Shown here one piece after another: positions 25,971 through 35,897 of a stretch of 52,258 nt of DNA. Made by a program: the position numbers and the translations under genes. This stretch comes from Vittaforma corneae ATCC 50505 (Eukaryota > Microsporidia > Nosematidae). The notes beneath the pieces were generated by a model. That model did not search any database, had not been told where the DNA came from, and worked only from the letters and a program-made list of their open reading frames with translations. The stretch lies in NCBI RefSeq assembly GCF_000231115.1, contig NW_006889856.1, positions 1-52,258 on the forward strand. Reading direction: 5' to 3'. Within the stretch, counting starts at the first letter, position 1. Each line of letters begins with the position of its first letter.

Positions 25971-27509
25971 TCATTTTCCGGCATGCCTTTCTTGCTCGTC
26001 AATATTGAAATCAATACAAGAGCGGCCAATGTCAGCCAGCTCTGGATCCAAAAAGTCCATGGCGAATACACAGCTGTTCTTGAGAACTTCTTTCTCTTCT
26101 AGCGAAATTGGCCTGGAATCGCGAGCTTCCTGTAAAGCTGCAGAAGAACCTGGGTTTAGGGTATTCAGTAGTGAGAATGGCTCCCTGAACATCGAGGGGT
26201 CTGTTTGTCGCTGGCGTGGTTTGGCCATCCTGCCATGTAGTGCACAGTTCTTGTGCGGCTCATTTGCTGCCTCTTCGTGCTTCATATCCACACTGGAGTC
26301 TAGAATCGATGATAGGCCTTCATAGTCCGGAGTAGAATCTTCAAAGACTGCAGCAGGCCAGCTCTGCTGCATTCCACTGTTCGCGTTTCTTGGTGGTAAC
26401 ACACCAGGCCGAATGGAGATATTTATTTTCACTGGGTCTTCAACGCCTATAGTTTGATTTATATCAGACCCCGAAGCTACGTATTTTAGATTCAGACACT
26501 CCCTTTGTGGCTTCCTAGTAAGTGAAATGCGTGTATCCGCTTTTCTGTCTAATGCAAGTGACTGCACGCTTCCATCACAAACACACAGGCTCGTGGTTGA
26601 TTTTTTAATATAGCTGATTTTTGCATTCTCATTCATTTTTATTAAATAGCTTAAAGCGATTTCGTCAATCTTTATCGATCCGAAGCCTAGCTCTGCATTC
26701 TTACTTGTGCTTTTAATTTGGATTGTTGGCTTCTTGTAGACCACTCCCTTTCTTATATTTTTGATATAGGCTGCTGCCTGTTTCTCCAACTCTTTGCTAG
26801 CTTGTCTGCTAATATCAATACTATTTTTTATGCTGGTCTGTTTGCTTGCAGCATTCATTTTTCTTCTTGGTTTACTTGCAGCTCCTCTTTGGGCTTTAGC
26901 TTTTTTGGCAATATTATCCCCATCTGGCATATTAATAGCAAATTTTCTTTTTGGAATACACCCATCATGCTGGCTGCTTTTAACTGCGTTTTGATCGTTT
27001 GCTAGTTCACAACGACCATCTTTAGTCAAAACTGTTGAGTTAACATCTTTAAATTCGGCTTGTTTTTCCTCGTTTTTCAGATTAATGAAGCTGTACACAA
27101 TACTTTGTTGTAGCGGGTGTACCGTCCGGAGATTTCTAGTTAGAAACGCATTTTTCTCTTCAACGCAAGAATTAATATCTCTTGTTTCGCCAGAAAGGCT
27201 TCCTTCACCCATGTAGATGCATTCTTCGACATTCAGCTCTATTTTTCCATTGGCAGCCACCACCAGGGCATAGCTCCTTAACATTAAGATGCTGCCCTTG
27301 AGTGCCAAGCTATCCTCTCGGTACGTCCTTATCATGTTTGAATATGAGTTGCTCATAAAGGTAGACCTTATGAAGTATGCACCATCGGTGATGACCAATA
27401 TACCTTTTTTGAGATTTGCAATGTCCTGCACGTAACAGAATCTCAAAGGTTTCAAAGTTGGCGATGAAAGCTGCATAAGAAGCCAGGAGTTGTTTTTTGT
27501 GAAGAGCAT
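25971..27509 (-). CDS. Unknown protein with possible TPP1-like OB fold
   Basis: 512 residues, not assigned with certainty. The start is firm: CCC directly before ATG 27509. Residues about 10-105 alternate like an OB fold, with GILVITDGAYFIRSTFMS followed by a linker, LKGSILMLRSYALVV and IELNVEECIYMGEG. This strand order and the 'TDG-x4-R' turn resemble the OB fold of the telomere protein TPP1/Tpz1 (also Est3). The rest looks disordered: basic Lys/Arg/Ala-rich stretches (AKKAKAQRGAASKPRRK, about 195-225), Ser/Thr-rich parts, and an acidic C-terminus (VFAMDFLDPELADIGRSCIDFNIDE). Human TPP1 is likewise an N-terminal OB fold with a long flexible tail. The telomere role is inference only. It is convergent with eL15. 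Confidence 0.6.
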   Translation of the reverse strand: MLFTKNNSWLLMQLSSPTLKPLRFCYVQDIANLKKGILVITDGAYFIRSTFMSNSYSNMIRTYREDSLALKGSILMLRSYALVVAANGKIELNVEECIYMGEGSLSGETRDINSCVEEKNAFLTRNLRTVHPLQQSIVYSFINLKNEEKQAEFKDVNSTVLTKDGRCELANDQNAVKSSQHDGCIPKRKFAINMPDGDNIAKKAKAQRGAASKPRRKMNAASKQTSIKNSIDISRQASKELEKQAAAYIKNIRKGVVYKKPTIQIKSTSKNAELGFGSIKIDEIALSYLIKMNENAKISYIKKSTTSLCVCDGSVQSLALDRKADTRISLTRKPQRECLNLKYVASGSDINQTIGVEDPVKINISIRPGVLPPRNANSGMQQSWPAAVFEDSTPDYEGLSSILDSSVDMKHEEAANEPHKNCALHGRMAKPRQRQTDPSMFREPFSLLNTLNPGSSAALQEARDSRPISLEEKEVLKNSCVFAMDFLDPELADIGRSCIDFNIDEQERHAGK

Positions 27510-27825
27510 GGGTGTTCAAAGTGTATGTAAGAACAACAGGAAGATGAACCAATGCTTATCGTAAACGACAACTCCATTTGTGCACCAGTCAGTTTTGTAG
27601 TCTATTACAAACGCCAATTTTAAGATATTCGACATTCTGCCAACAAGCTAAGAGAACAGCTTATGAAATGCTGAATGTAAAAATAGCCTTAGAACAATGA
27701 CACAAATTTGGCCAAACATATTTTAATTCTATTGGACAAGCTTCTGCCTTTCTGCACTAATTTTAGCAGTCAAATATGGTATACAACGCGCGTAGTCATT
27801 CCAAAGCTGTGCACGGCATCTATCA

Positions 27826-28230
27826 TCAGTAGTATCTTCTGCCATATCCTCTGGCATATCTATCTCCTTCTATTCTTCTTCTCTTTCCATATCTATCGTC
27901 TGGTCTTTGGTCGTATCTGTGATCTCTTTCGTTACGACTCATATTGCTTTCCTCTCTTTCAACAAACCCTCGGATTTCTCTCTGCATATCACAGTACTTC
28001 TTCCAGGTTTTTTCTGTAAATCCATAGTTAAAATAGTCTGTTATGTCTGCTCCCGGCTTTAACCAAGGCTTGTCTTTGATCGTGTCTAAGTCAAAGTCGT
28101 AGAGATTCATATCCACTCCACTCTCCGCCTGTATCTTCATTGTTTTAGACTTATCAACAACCAATTCCAACGAAACTTCGGACGACGACTCCTCAGTGGA
28201 GACACTTCCCGACTTCTCATCTTCATCCAT
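27826..28230 (-). CDS. FIP1: FIP1, mRNA polyadenylation factor subunit
   Basis: Part of the cleavage/polyadenylation complex; it ties poly(A) polymerase to the mRNA 3'-end machinery in the nucleus. 134 residues. The core Fip1 motif is nearly perfect around residues 47-85 ([19 protein letters not shown], then TEKTWKKYC). Before it is an acidic, Ser-rich stretch, and after it an Arg/Asp/Tyr-rich tail ([15 protein letters not shown]) like the RD region of larger Fip1 proteins. Start ATG 28230 is preceded directly by CCC. The gene is same-strand with and downstream of DUS1. Confidence 0.93.
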   Translation of the reverse strand: MDEDEKSGSVSTEESSSEVSLELVVDKSKTMKIQAESGVDMNLYDFDLDTIKDKPWLKPGADITDYFNYGFTEKTWKKYCDMQREIRGFVEREESNMSRNERDHRYDQRPDDRYGKRRRIEGDRYARGYGRRYY

Positions 28231-28366
28231 GGGCAAGAATATTTTTCAAATAAAGAGCTATCGAAAGTCCAGATTGGCAGACTGAATTGGGTATTTTTAT
28301 ATTCCAAACAAAAAGCCAGCTGGATAGTGCCCACTCGTGTGTATTCTTGAAGCTAGCTCCATAATA

Positions 28367-29392
28367 CTATGTGCCATTATTCATACTCTGCACATCACGG
28401 TTCCTAATGTATGGGTGCATCGCCAAATCACCCTCTGCAATTTTGCTCTGCTTAAGCATGTCTTCAACAAGCCTACAAAACTCAAAATAGTCATCCAAGG
28501 ACCTTGACTTGTCAAGAACAGTTCTTAAACTTGGAATCTTAGTTAGCAATGTGTTGAATATCTTAAAGCAATGCGACTTTGCATCGCCATTCACAAATAG
28601 GTTTGTATTTGACTTAACAATGTTTAAATAGTCGCAGAATATAGAAAGTGACGATATCCTCTGGCCAGCAAATATACTTGGATTAAAAAGATGGGGCTCA
28701 GCAATCATTACACCATCGCAGCCTGTATGCTCCCAGCATCTTTGAATGTCGCCATGGAGTATCATGTTTCCATTAGCCACAACAGGAATATTTAGCGCAG
28801 CCTTAACAGCTCTAATATGCTCCCAGCTTGCAAGGCCAGTGTTGACGCCTTTTTGTTCTCTTGTTCTGCCATGGACTACCAGCAGGCTCGCACCTGCTTT
28901 TTCAAAAATTTTTGCATATTCAACTGTTTTTTCAATCGAGTCAAAAACACGGATTTTACAAAACAATGGAATTTTGATCCCCAAGGTACATGTGGAAACT
29001 ATTCTGGAAATAAGATCCCACTCGTCCTGCAAGTATGATCCATAGTGCCCTCTTTTTGCCACGTCCTGAGGACACCCGAAATTTATATCTATAGCATCGC
29101 AGCAGTCTTGTACAGAAAGACACGTCTGCAGCATGGCTTCCGGGTCATCTCCGCAGATCTGTACTACGAGAGGTCTATCTATGTTGCTAGTGCTGTACCA
29201 TATGTTGTCTACTGGATTACACTTACTTCTATTGAACACTTTACAGTTCACCATCTCAGTGTAGCAGACATCAGCTCCATATTTGCGAGCAAGTATTCTA
29301 TAGGCCTGTTCGCAGTTTCCCACCATCGGCGCAAGAAACTTCCATGGCTTTTTTATGCTGTTGAGATACTCTATAAAGTTTTTCTTGCACAT
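28367..29392 (-). CDS. DUS1: tRNA-dihydrouridine synthase (DUS1 type)
   Basis: FMN enzyme that reduces uridine to dihydrouridine in the tRNA D-loop (positions 16/17 for the Dus1 type). About 341 residues from ATG 29392. It shows KFLAPMVGNCEQAYR with the substrate-binding start of the TIM barrel, YTEMV, PLVVQICGDDPE, DINFGCPQDVAKRGHYGSYLQDEW carrying the conserved Cys, LLVVHGRTREQKG, VVANGNM, and GVMIAEPHLFNPSIF. These are DUS1 rather than DUS2/3/4 features. An AAAATATTTTT box lies before the ATG. It is divergent from TRS31, 125 bases apart. Two tRNA genes also occur in the window. Confidence 0.94.
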   Translation of the reverse strand: MCKKNFIEYLNSIKKPWKFLAPMVGNCEQAYRILARKYGADVCYTEMVNCKVFNRSKCNPVDNIWYSTSNIDRPLVVQICGDDPEAMLQTCLSVQDCCDAIDINFGCPQDVAKRGHYGSYLQDEWDLISRIVSTCTLGIKIPLFCKIRVFDSIEKTVEYAKIFEKAGASLLVVHGRTREQKGVNTGLASWEHIRAVKAALNIPVVANGNMILHGDIQRCWEHTGCDGVMIAEPHLFNPSIFAGQRISSLSIFCDYLNIVKSNTNLFVNGDAKSHCFKIFNTLLTKIPSLRTVLDKSRSLDDYFEFCRLVEDMLKQSKIAEGDLAMHPYIRNRDVQSMNNGT

Positions 29393-29517
29393 GAAAAATA
29401 TTTTACGAGCAAGAATCAAAATGGTTTTTAATTTAAATGGAGTGGTATTTATTGCTGATGTGAGGTAAAGATGGGCTGCATCAACTAAATCGAGTTGCCA
29501 TGCGGTTGAGGCCCAAG

Positions 29518-29976
29518 ATGAAAAGTTTGTTTACCAAGTACTTCATCTGCGGACTTTTCAAATATCTTCAAAAGGGAGACGGGGGAAAGCTGGAACAACA
29601 GCTGAGCTTCCTGGGCAGAGACATTGGACAGAGAATAGCTCTTCTAACACGCTTCAAGAGAGATAGGGATCTGGACTCGCTTGTTTATAGAATCGTGTTC
29701 GTTTTGCTTCCTTGCTTGTACCCTGCAGACAGGGAAATTGCAAAGGGCGAAGACCCAGCACTGCCATTCTACATTCATGAAAGCAGCCCCGCATTTGAGG
29801 ACTTTGACTACCAGGATCCCTCCTTTTGTGCAAGTGCGGTAGTTGCAGGTATTATCGAGATGGTCCTAGAAATTTCTGGATTCGAGTTTCAAGTCTTGGC
29901 ATACAATTGCCAAAATGGAGATGAAAAGAAAAAAGTAGTTTACACGATTGGAATAAAGACGTCTAGAAATGCCTAA
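29518..29976 (+). CDS. TRS31: TRAPP complex subunit TRS31 (TRAPPC5)
   Basis: Core subunit of the TRAPP tether and exchange factor for the Rab Ypt1, acting in ER-to-Golgi transport. 152 residues. The pattern follows the TRAPPC5/Bet3 family: an N-terminal helix (LFTKYFICGLFKYLQ), LEQQLSFLGRDIGQRIALL, a helix with VLLPCLYPADREI, YIHESSPAFEDF, then SFCASAVVAGIIEMVLEISGFEFQVLAY and a final beta strand. The Trs31 family is about 180-280 residues, so this is a compact version. An in-frame ATG at 29500 would add six residues; I chose 29518 because GCCC stands four bases before it. Confidence 0.8.
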   Translation: MKSLFTKYFICGLFKYLQKGDGGKLEQQLSFLGRDIGQRIALLTRFKRDRDLDSLVYRIVFVLLPCLYPADREIAKGEDPALPFYIHESSPAFEDFDYQDPSFCASAVVAGIIEMVLEISGFEFQVLAYNCQNGDEKKKVVYTIGIKTSRNA

Positions 29977-30603
29977 CCTCACTATTTCATATGTTTTATT
30001 TTTATTAAATATGGCTTCAATTCCAAAATGATTTGATGATCAGATTGATGGATCAAAAAAGTTTAAAAGGTATTGTTTACAGACAGTGCTTCTGTCAGCA
30101 CACGAATTCATTTCTGTGCTGCACTTGGCATTTCATTTTAGACAGCAGTACTTAGAAACTACCAAAATTGAAATGTTGAGAGCAGCAGCCATACTGCATT
30201 TTATGTGCAAGAACGAGAATTGTGTCATTTTATTGTATAAGACAGCAAACCACAGATTTAGGCACCCATCTTCTCTTTTGCTTAAACCTTGCCATATTCA
30301 TATTGGCCTCAGATGGAAAGGCCAACAAAGAGCAAATGATCGGAACAGTTTGCAATCTGCTATCATGATGATTTTAGATTTTCTGATTTTTGGCAAGATA
30401 AATTTTTTTTGAAGTTGTAAAAATTTTTGGAAATTTTTACGACGGAGAAAATACTGGCACAGACAGAAAACTAGCCTGGATTAACACACATGCACGTGGC
30501 ACGAGCCATACCTGTTTCCATATTTGGTAAATCTTATCCATTTAAGGAAGCTTGCAAAAAGAATTATGCACAAACTTATCGATTAAATTCACATTTATTT
30601 GCC
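29977..30603. other. Spacer between TRS31 and the forkhead gene, with orphan start boxes
   Basis: About 630 bases downstream of two convergent genes. Between 30410 and 30440 are three AAATTTTT-like boxes with no recognised gene on either strand. A 46-codon plus-strand frame (ATG 30490, stop 30628-30630) follows but has no CCC element and overlaps the end of the forkhead gene. An unrelated longer frame at 30086-30412 has no start signal. Confidence 0.4.
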
Positions 30604-31149
30604 TTAGAAAACCATACTTCCTGCATTTAAACTTAAAATATCGCTTGAGACATGGCTGTCTGGAGCTTTTTGTCTTCTATTCTTTAGTAGTTTACCTTGT
30701 CTCTGGGACGGATCAATCGCCCAGTAGCCGCCTTTTCCTTTCGAGTTCATTGGCCTGGGGATCTTCTTGAATGTTGGGTTCAAAGACAGGTTGTGTCTAA
30801 TGGAGTTTTTCCAAACCTGATCTGCCGTCTGGTAGTATGGATAATGGCTTTCTATCCAGGCATAGATCTCGGCCAGAGTAAGTCTGCCCTCGGGAGCACT
30901 CTCAAGCGCCTTGTAGATCATCAATGCATATGAATCTGTTGGCTTCTCCTCGTCAGAGCTTTTGTCTTCAATTTTTTGACAGGCAATCTCATCAAAATTT
31001 AAATGAACATATTCCTTTAATTCTTCTTTATCAGCCAAAACCTTGCAAAAATCAAGGTAGGAAAAGAAGGTCGCAGAATACTGCTTTCCCGTCAAAGGAT
31101 TGTCTAAATTTGGCTTTTGCAGACAGAACTCTTCTGAGTTAAGCTTCAT
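30604..31149 (-). CDS. Forkhead transcription factor
   Basis: DNA-binding regulator in the nucleus. 181 residues. The winged-helix domain covers about residues 68-155: KPTDSYALMIYKAL (helix 1), LTLAEIYAWIESHYPYY (helix 2), then the recognition helix VWKNSIRHNLSLNPTFKKI and the wing GKGGYWAIDPS. All signature residues of forkhead helix 3 (WxNSIRHNLS) are present. The 65 N-terminal residues are acidic and hold no known domain. In fungi forkheads (Fkh1/2, Hcm1) time cell-cycle genes; which type this is cannot be told. Start ATG 31149 is preceded by CCC with four bases between. Confidence 0.95.
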   Translation of the reverse strand: MKLNSEEFCLQKPNLDNPLTGKQYSATFFSYLDFCKVLADKEELKEYVHLNFDEIACQKIEDKSSDEEKPTDSYALMIYKALESAPEGRLTLAEIYAWIESHYPYYQTADQVWKNSIRHNLSLNPTFKKIPRPMNSKGKGGYWAIDPSQRQGKLLKNRRQKAPDSHVSSDILSLNAGSMVF

Positions 31150-32575
31150 CTCAGGGTAAAACTTGATTTTTTTTTAAATAGTGAAAAAATTGAGACCTGC
31201 TCAAATCAAAGAGTAAATTTTGTGATTAGAACTCTGATGTCAAACCTAATTCTTTGGCTATCAGAATCCGCTTTGGTTGCAAGAGGATGAAATACACGCG
31301 ACTGTGTGCAGGCCCATACTTTTTCATTTTTCCCTGTTCTCTGAAATGTTTGTGTTGTGCCTCGATAATTAACTTTAAGGTAAGCTTCAAAGACAGCACA
31401 GGCGAAGAAGGATGAGATAAAAGGCTGATAAGACTGCACGGCACTCATGTAACAAAAGATAGCATGCTTAATATGAATTTTTGAATTTAATACATCAATT
31501 AAATTAATTACTGAGAAAAGTGTGAGAACAAAAAGAAATAAGGTTGCTACTCTAAATACACAGTGTATTTATGGGCATTGCTTGTGGTACACTCCTGGCA
31601 TGTGCCAATGCTGTGGAAACTAGCATTCATATAATAAAGTGCTGATTTTATGTTTTGATTCTTTTTTATTTATCCAATGAATACAAGTAACATAAAATGC
31701 AAGAAGCTGCATACCTTAAAAATTTTTATATGGTTAGCGCAGAGCATTGCATGAAGATAGGGCGAATGCAAGTGGCAGTGCCACATGCGCTGTATTGCTC
31801 GCATTTACACATGATTTTGACATAAATTAAGGGAACTTAATGTCAAAATATTGAGAACATCAACAAAAGCCATGAGATGTCAAAGATTATTTAAAAGATT
31901 CAATAAATATTACAATCACAAGCCTATATTGGCCTTAAAAACAAACACCGACACTATGCCAATTTCCTTCATTGGGCTCATAATGATATGAATTTTTAAT
32001 TAGCTTAAAGGTAAACAAAGACCATATTTGTGTTATAGAAACATACGTATCACGGACAGTGTGCGCATGTGCTTGCTACATTCATGATGATTATGAGGAC
32101 ACCTGCCCACACATGATGTCCACTTCGTGCTAGCCATGTGATATTAAGATATGGTCACTGCTGATACGGCAGAAGCACAGATGTCTATTTTGAAAGCATA
32201 CATTTTTGGCAGAACACTCGCATCGCCACAGCACTTTTCCATATACAATCAATATTGATTGATCCATTGGCAAATACCTTTCATTAATCTCAAATCCATC
32301 ACAAAATAAAAAATTTGCACAATGGGAAATACCTCACAAATATACTATGGTTCATCGCCAGCTACTACAGGCTTTGTATTAATGACATTAAAATAAGATT
32401 TTAATTTAAATGTTGTACAATAAGCTATTTGTCTTTCCTATGTGCTTGCATCATCTTTGAAGTTAATACATCTGTAAAATTTTTAATGGCAAAGTTGATA
32501 GCCACCACTCAACACAAAGCAGTGCGGCCAAGCATCTTTATTCTTTAACATTCTCAAGTGTGGAATGGACTTAAT
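31150..32575. other. Longest region without a supported gene
   Basis: About 1.4 kb between the forkhead start and the end of MCM4. The left 300 bases hold two overlapping short minus-strand frames of 72-80 codons with no start signal and no recognisable product. AAAAATTTTT boxes occur near 31717 and AAAATTTTT near 32477, but the frames after them have only about 20-30 codons. A perfect 16-bp palindrome lies at 32246-32261. No tRNA or known snRNA is recognised. In so compact a genome this space could hold a non-coding RNA or a decayed gene. Confidence 0.5.
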
Positions 32576-34705
32576 TTATTTGACTCTTTCAATTGTTCCA
32601 TTAACTTTGTCATACACAATAACCTCTTCGCCATCAAGCTCCCTAAGTGCTTCACTGAGGATGCGTTCCTCAACACCAAGTGTTGCAAGAAGCTCTGCAT
32701 AGCTTGTCTTCTTCTTTACCAGTTTTAGAACACTCTCACAGACCATATCAATGTGCTTGCCCTCTGATGCGCTCTTTCCAGTAATAACCATATCGATGTC
32801 AACTCTTCCAGTCTTCGGATCAAGAGCATAGAGCAAAAGACTCTCTTTGATCAGTCTTATTGCCTCTTTCACATCAACAATATCAACTGTATAAGAGAAC
32901 CTCATTCTTGCATGCGCCTCTGAAAGTCTTACGAGGCTTTCAAGCTGCCGTGTTGTGGCAGTAACTGTCTTGCCATTGTCTAGCTGTCTTAGATCCACAT
33001 ATGCCTCCACCAAAGCGTCGATTGACTGCGAAGTCAACACTGGAGTGATCTTCTTGGCTTCCTTGATGTACGCCTTGAGAAGACCAGGCGAGACTCCTCT
33101 ACTTTCCTCCTTTTCACCAGCATACATATCTAGAATATGCTCGGCAACTCTCCTGTCAAGCTTGTCGTCGGGCCGATCAATTAAAACAGCAATAATATCA
33201 AATCGACTCAGAAGAGTAGGTGGCAGGTTGATATTCTCAAGAATGCTCTTTTTCAGATTGTACTTACTCTCGACCGGATTACAGCTGGCCAATATCGAGC
33301 ATCGTGAATTCAAGGTAGTGATGATTCCGGCTTTGGCGATGCTGACTGTCTGCTGCTCCATGACTTCGTGAAGCACACTTCTTGTTGAGTCGCTCATTTT
33401 GTCAAATTCATCAATGCAACAGACCCCCTTATCGCTAAGAACCAGCGCACCGCTCTCAAGGATATACTGCCCACTATCAGGATCCTTTGATACACTGGCA
33501 GTTAAACCCACTGCGCTGGACCCCCGCCCGCTGGTGTACATTCCCCGCTGAGAGATCCTATGCACAAAACTCAGTAGCTGGCTTTTCGATATACCTGGAT
33601 CACCAGCCAATAGAATATTAATATCGCCTCTCAGTCGGGAAGATTTAAGGTTTTTGGAAACCCCGCCGAAAAGCTGTAGCAATAGCGACTTCTTTACATT
33701 TTCAAGACCATAGACAGAAGGGGCAATCGATGCTGTCAGAATGTCATAGATGTTTTTTTGTCTTCTCAGTCGATCAATCTCGGAGAGGTAGTCTGTTGTG
33801 TCTTCGTGTTTTTTATTTGAAACAGTGGCAGAAAGTAGCTCTACGAACACTCTGAACGAACTTTTGAGCTTCTTGAGGTTGGGACTTACCCTTACTGGCA
33901 CAGCCCTTAGAATTCCAATAGCTGTGATCTTATCTCCCGGAATGAGACTATCCACCAGATCATCCTTTGAGATAACAGTAATTGTGGATGGAGTGGCTCC
34001 ATCGGGAATACATTCTGGCAGCTCCTGAATCTTGACTACTTGCCTGTCGATATAATCTCCCTCGTTGTGTCTTAGTTCAAACACATACTTTTCTCCGCAT
34101 TCGCAGATGGTCGGCTCATTGATGATATTTTTAATGCTGTCCACAGACACGCGCCTGGTACACTTAACACAGAAATACACAGCTCTTCTAACTTCCGGTA
34201 TGATGGAAGATGTCCTGACCGCCATTCCAGTCACCGATACAATCTTGTCAATATCCTTAGGATCAACATCTCGGATACTGAGAGGCCTTCCAATGTTATA
34301 TGGCCTGATTTTGATTTCCTCTGGCTGCTCTAAAAACATTTCCATATAGATTTCACCAAGACAGCTTTGGAAGAGCGGGATTACTTCTTGGGGATACGAG
34401 AGAAGCTCCAGAAATAAAGCCTCTTCAAGCTCCGCACAGTCTAAATGCATAACGAACACTCTTGTAAGATTAATATTCGTGAGCATTTCAACATACTTCG
34501 TGCTTCTTCTTATAAACTCCTTGAAGTTTTCGATTGTATTTTGAATGTTAATTGTAGTGCCCCAAATCAGCTTTATTCTCTCGCTGTCAGCATACTGTGT
34601 GATGTTCGAGCTTAGATCTATCTGAGAGGGTGTGAGGGTCAGTCTGTTGGCTATGTTATCCTCGTCAAAAGAAAATCGTTCTGAAGAAAGATGAAAGTCT
34701 TCCAT
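32576..34705 (-). CDS. MCM4: MCM4, replicative helicase subunit
   Basis: Subunit of the MCM2-7 ring that unwinds DNA at replication forks. 709 residues. The N-terminal domain begins with LIWGTTINIQNTIENFKEF, has RPYNIGRPLSIRDVDPKDIDKIVSVTGMAVRTS, and a zinc site made from CVKC and CECG. The AAA+ part has GDPGISKSQLLSFV (Walker A), GRGSSAVGLTA, GVCCIDEFDKMSD (Walker B) and LLSRFDIIAVL (arginine finger). The IWGT start and the IIPEVRRAVYFC segment mark MCM4 among the six paralogues. The long N-terminal tail of fungal and animal MCM4, which carries kinase sites, is missing. An AAAAATTTTTAC box precedes ATG 34705. The GINS subunit PSF3 is also in the window. Confidence 0.95.
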   Translation of the reverse strand: MEDFHLSSERFSFDEDNIANRLTLTPSQIDLSSNITQYADSERIKLIWGTTINIQNTIENFKEFIRRSTKYVEMLTNINLTRVFVMHLDCAELEEALFLELLSYPQEVIPLFQSCLGEIYMEMFLEQPEEIKIRPYNIGRPLSIRDVDPKDIDKIVSVTGMAVRTSSIIPEVRRAVYFCVKCTRRVSVDSIKNIINEPTICECGEKYVFELRHNEGDYIDRQVVKIQELPECIPDGATPSTITVISKDDLVDSLIPGDKITAIGILRAVPVRVSPNLKKLKSSFRVFVELLSATVSNKKHEDTTDYLSEIDRLRRQKNIYDILTASIAPSVYGLENVKKSLLLQLFGGVSKNLKSSRLRGDINILLAGDPGISKSQLLSFVHRISQRGMYTSGRGSSAVGLTASVSKDPDSGQYILESGALVLSDKGVCCIDEFDKMSDSTRSVLHEVMEQQTVSIAKAGIITTLNSRCSILASCNPVESKYNLKKSILENINLPPTLLSRFDIIAVLIDRPDDKLDRRVAEHILDMYAGEKEESRGVSPGLLKAYIKEAKKITPVLTSQSIDALVEAYVDLRQLDNGKTVTATTRQLESLVRLSEAHARMRFSYTVDIVDVKEAIRLIKESLLLYALDPKTGRVDIDMVITGKSASEGKHIDMVCESVLKLVKKKTSYAELLATLGVEERILSEALRELDGEEVIVYDKVNGTIERVK

Positions 34706-34897
34706 CGTGGAGTAAAAATTTTTAGAGCAAATATAGAGGATAGGAACTGCAAAACAAAGGATAATCTGGAAGTTTTGGGAATGGCATGCATGTACTTGCC
34801 TGTCCAGAGCTTGTTTGGAATTATGATGGCCGACACGTTATTTTAAAAATTAAGTTTAAAGGTATGCCTGTTTCAAGCAAATTAATTTTAAATAGAT

Positions 34898-35578
34898 TTA
34901 CTCAAATTTTAGGTAGCCATTATCGGTGACTTCGAGCGTCTTCTTGTTCAAAACGACTTTGTCGTGGATCAATGACACAGCCTTCCAATTTACAACATTC
35001 CAAAATTCTTGGACATACTCAGCCCTTCTGTTCTGATACTTCAAGTAATATGCATGCTCCCATACATCCAAGCCAAGCAGACACACAAGGTTCTTGTCCA
35101 ACATTATTGGATTCATTTGATCCTTTGTAGTCATTATGTAGCTTTTGTTCTGCGAATAGTCGTACACCCACCATGTCCAGCCGCTTCCAAAGACTTTTAC
35201 TGATGCCTCGTCAAATCTCTTCTGCAGTTCCTCGAGAGATCCAAAGTCAGCCTTGATTCTGTCAAAAAGAAAGTTGCTGATGTCAGAAACATTACTGCCT
35301 TTGCTTAGGTATTCCCAGAAGAGACTGTGGTTGTAGTGCCCACCTCCGAACTTTACTAGGATCTCCCTGTCGTCGGGCTTGATGCCCTCGTTTTCCATTA
35401 GCCCATTAAGCAGATTTTGGAGAGATATCTTGGGCGGGACTGCATCAGAAAGTTTGTTCAGGCCATCGACATATGCCTGGTGATGCTTGGTGTGGTGTAT
35501 CCTCATTGTTTCAGTATCAATTGAGGGCTCCAAGTCTGAATAGTCGTAGTTAAGCTGCGGTCTCTCAAATCTTTTCAT
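34898..35578 (-). CDS. SOD2: Manganese/iron superoxide dismutase
   Basis: Removes superoxide. 226 residues. Metal ligands are in place: the His in IHHTKHHQAYV near 25-35, the His in GGHYNHSLFW, and Asp plus His in GLDVWEHAYYLKY. The GGHYNHSLFW and WEHAYYL segments are typical of the Mn type, but metal choice cannot be proven from sequence. The frame is open upstream to 35620, but ATG 35578 (MKRFERPQLNYDYSDLEP) is the normal family start and is preceded by CCC with two bases between. No targeting peptide is left with that start, so the enzyme is probably cytosolic. Confidence 0.95.
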   Translation of the reverse strand: MKRFERPQLNYDYSDLEPSIDTETMRIHHTKHHQAYVDGLNKLSDAVPPKISLQNLLNGLMENEGIKPDDREILVKFGGGHYNHSLFWEYLSKGSNVSDISNFLFDRIKADFGSLEELQKRFDEASVKVFGSGWTWWVYDYSQNKSYIMTTKDQMNPIMLDKNLVCLLGLDVWEHAYYLKYQNRRAEYVQEFWNVVNWKAVSLIHDKVVLNKKTLEVTDNGYLKFE

Positions 35579-35897
35579 GAGGGTAGGAAAACATTCAAGA
35601 TTAAAAACCAAAATTTCCAATATAATTCAACAAGCAGCAAGTGCCGATGCAATCCGTGCAGACAACACCGTTGCATTGAATGCGTGTTAAAGTGGATTTC
35701 CGGCTCTTGTTTTCGAGACATCATCCCATGTGCCCTGAAGCACTCATATTAGCCAGCTGATTGGTCTGTCAATACTTGCATAGACCACAGGTCGTTCCAA
35801 CCATGCGCCTTTGTTTAGGGGAGACACAAACACTCAACTTGCCATGTACGACGCTAAAATTTATTCATAAAAATAGTTAAACAAGTCATCAAAGTAT

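Noticed and set aside
30086..30412. 108-codon plus-strand frame
   Set aside because: No start signal, no recognisable product, and skewed composition typical of spacer DNA.
31206..31448. 80-codon minus-strand frame upstream of the forkhead gene
   Set aside because: Has an ATG but no box or CCC, no known motif, and an equally long overlapping frame in another phase.
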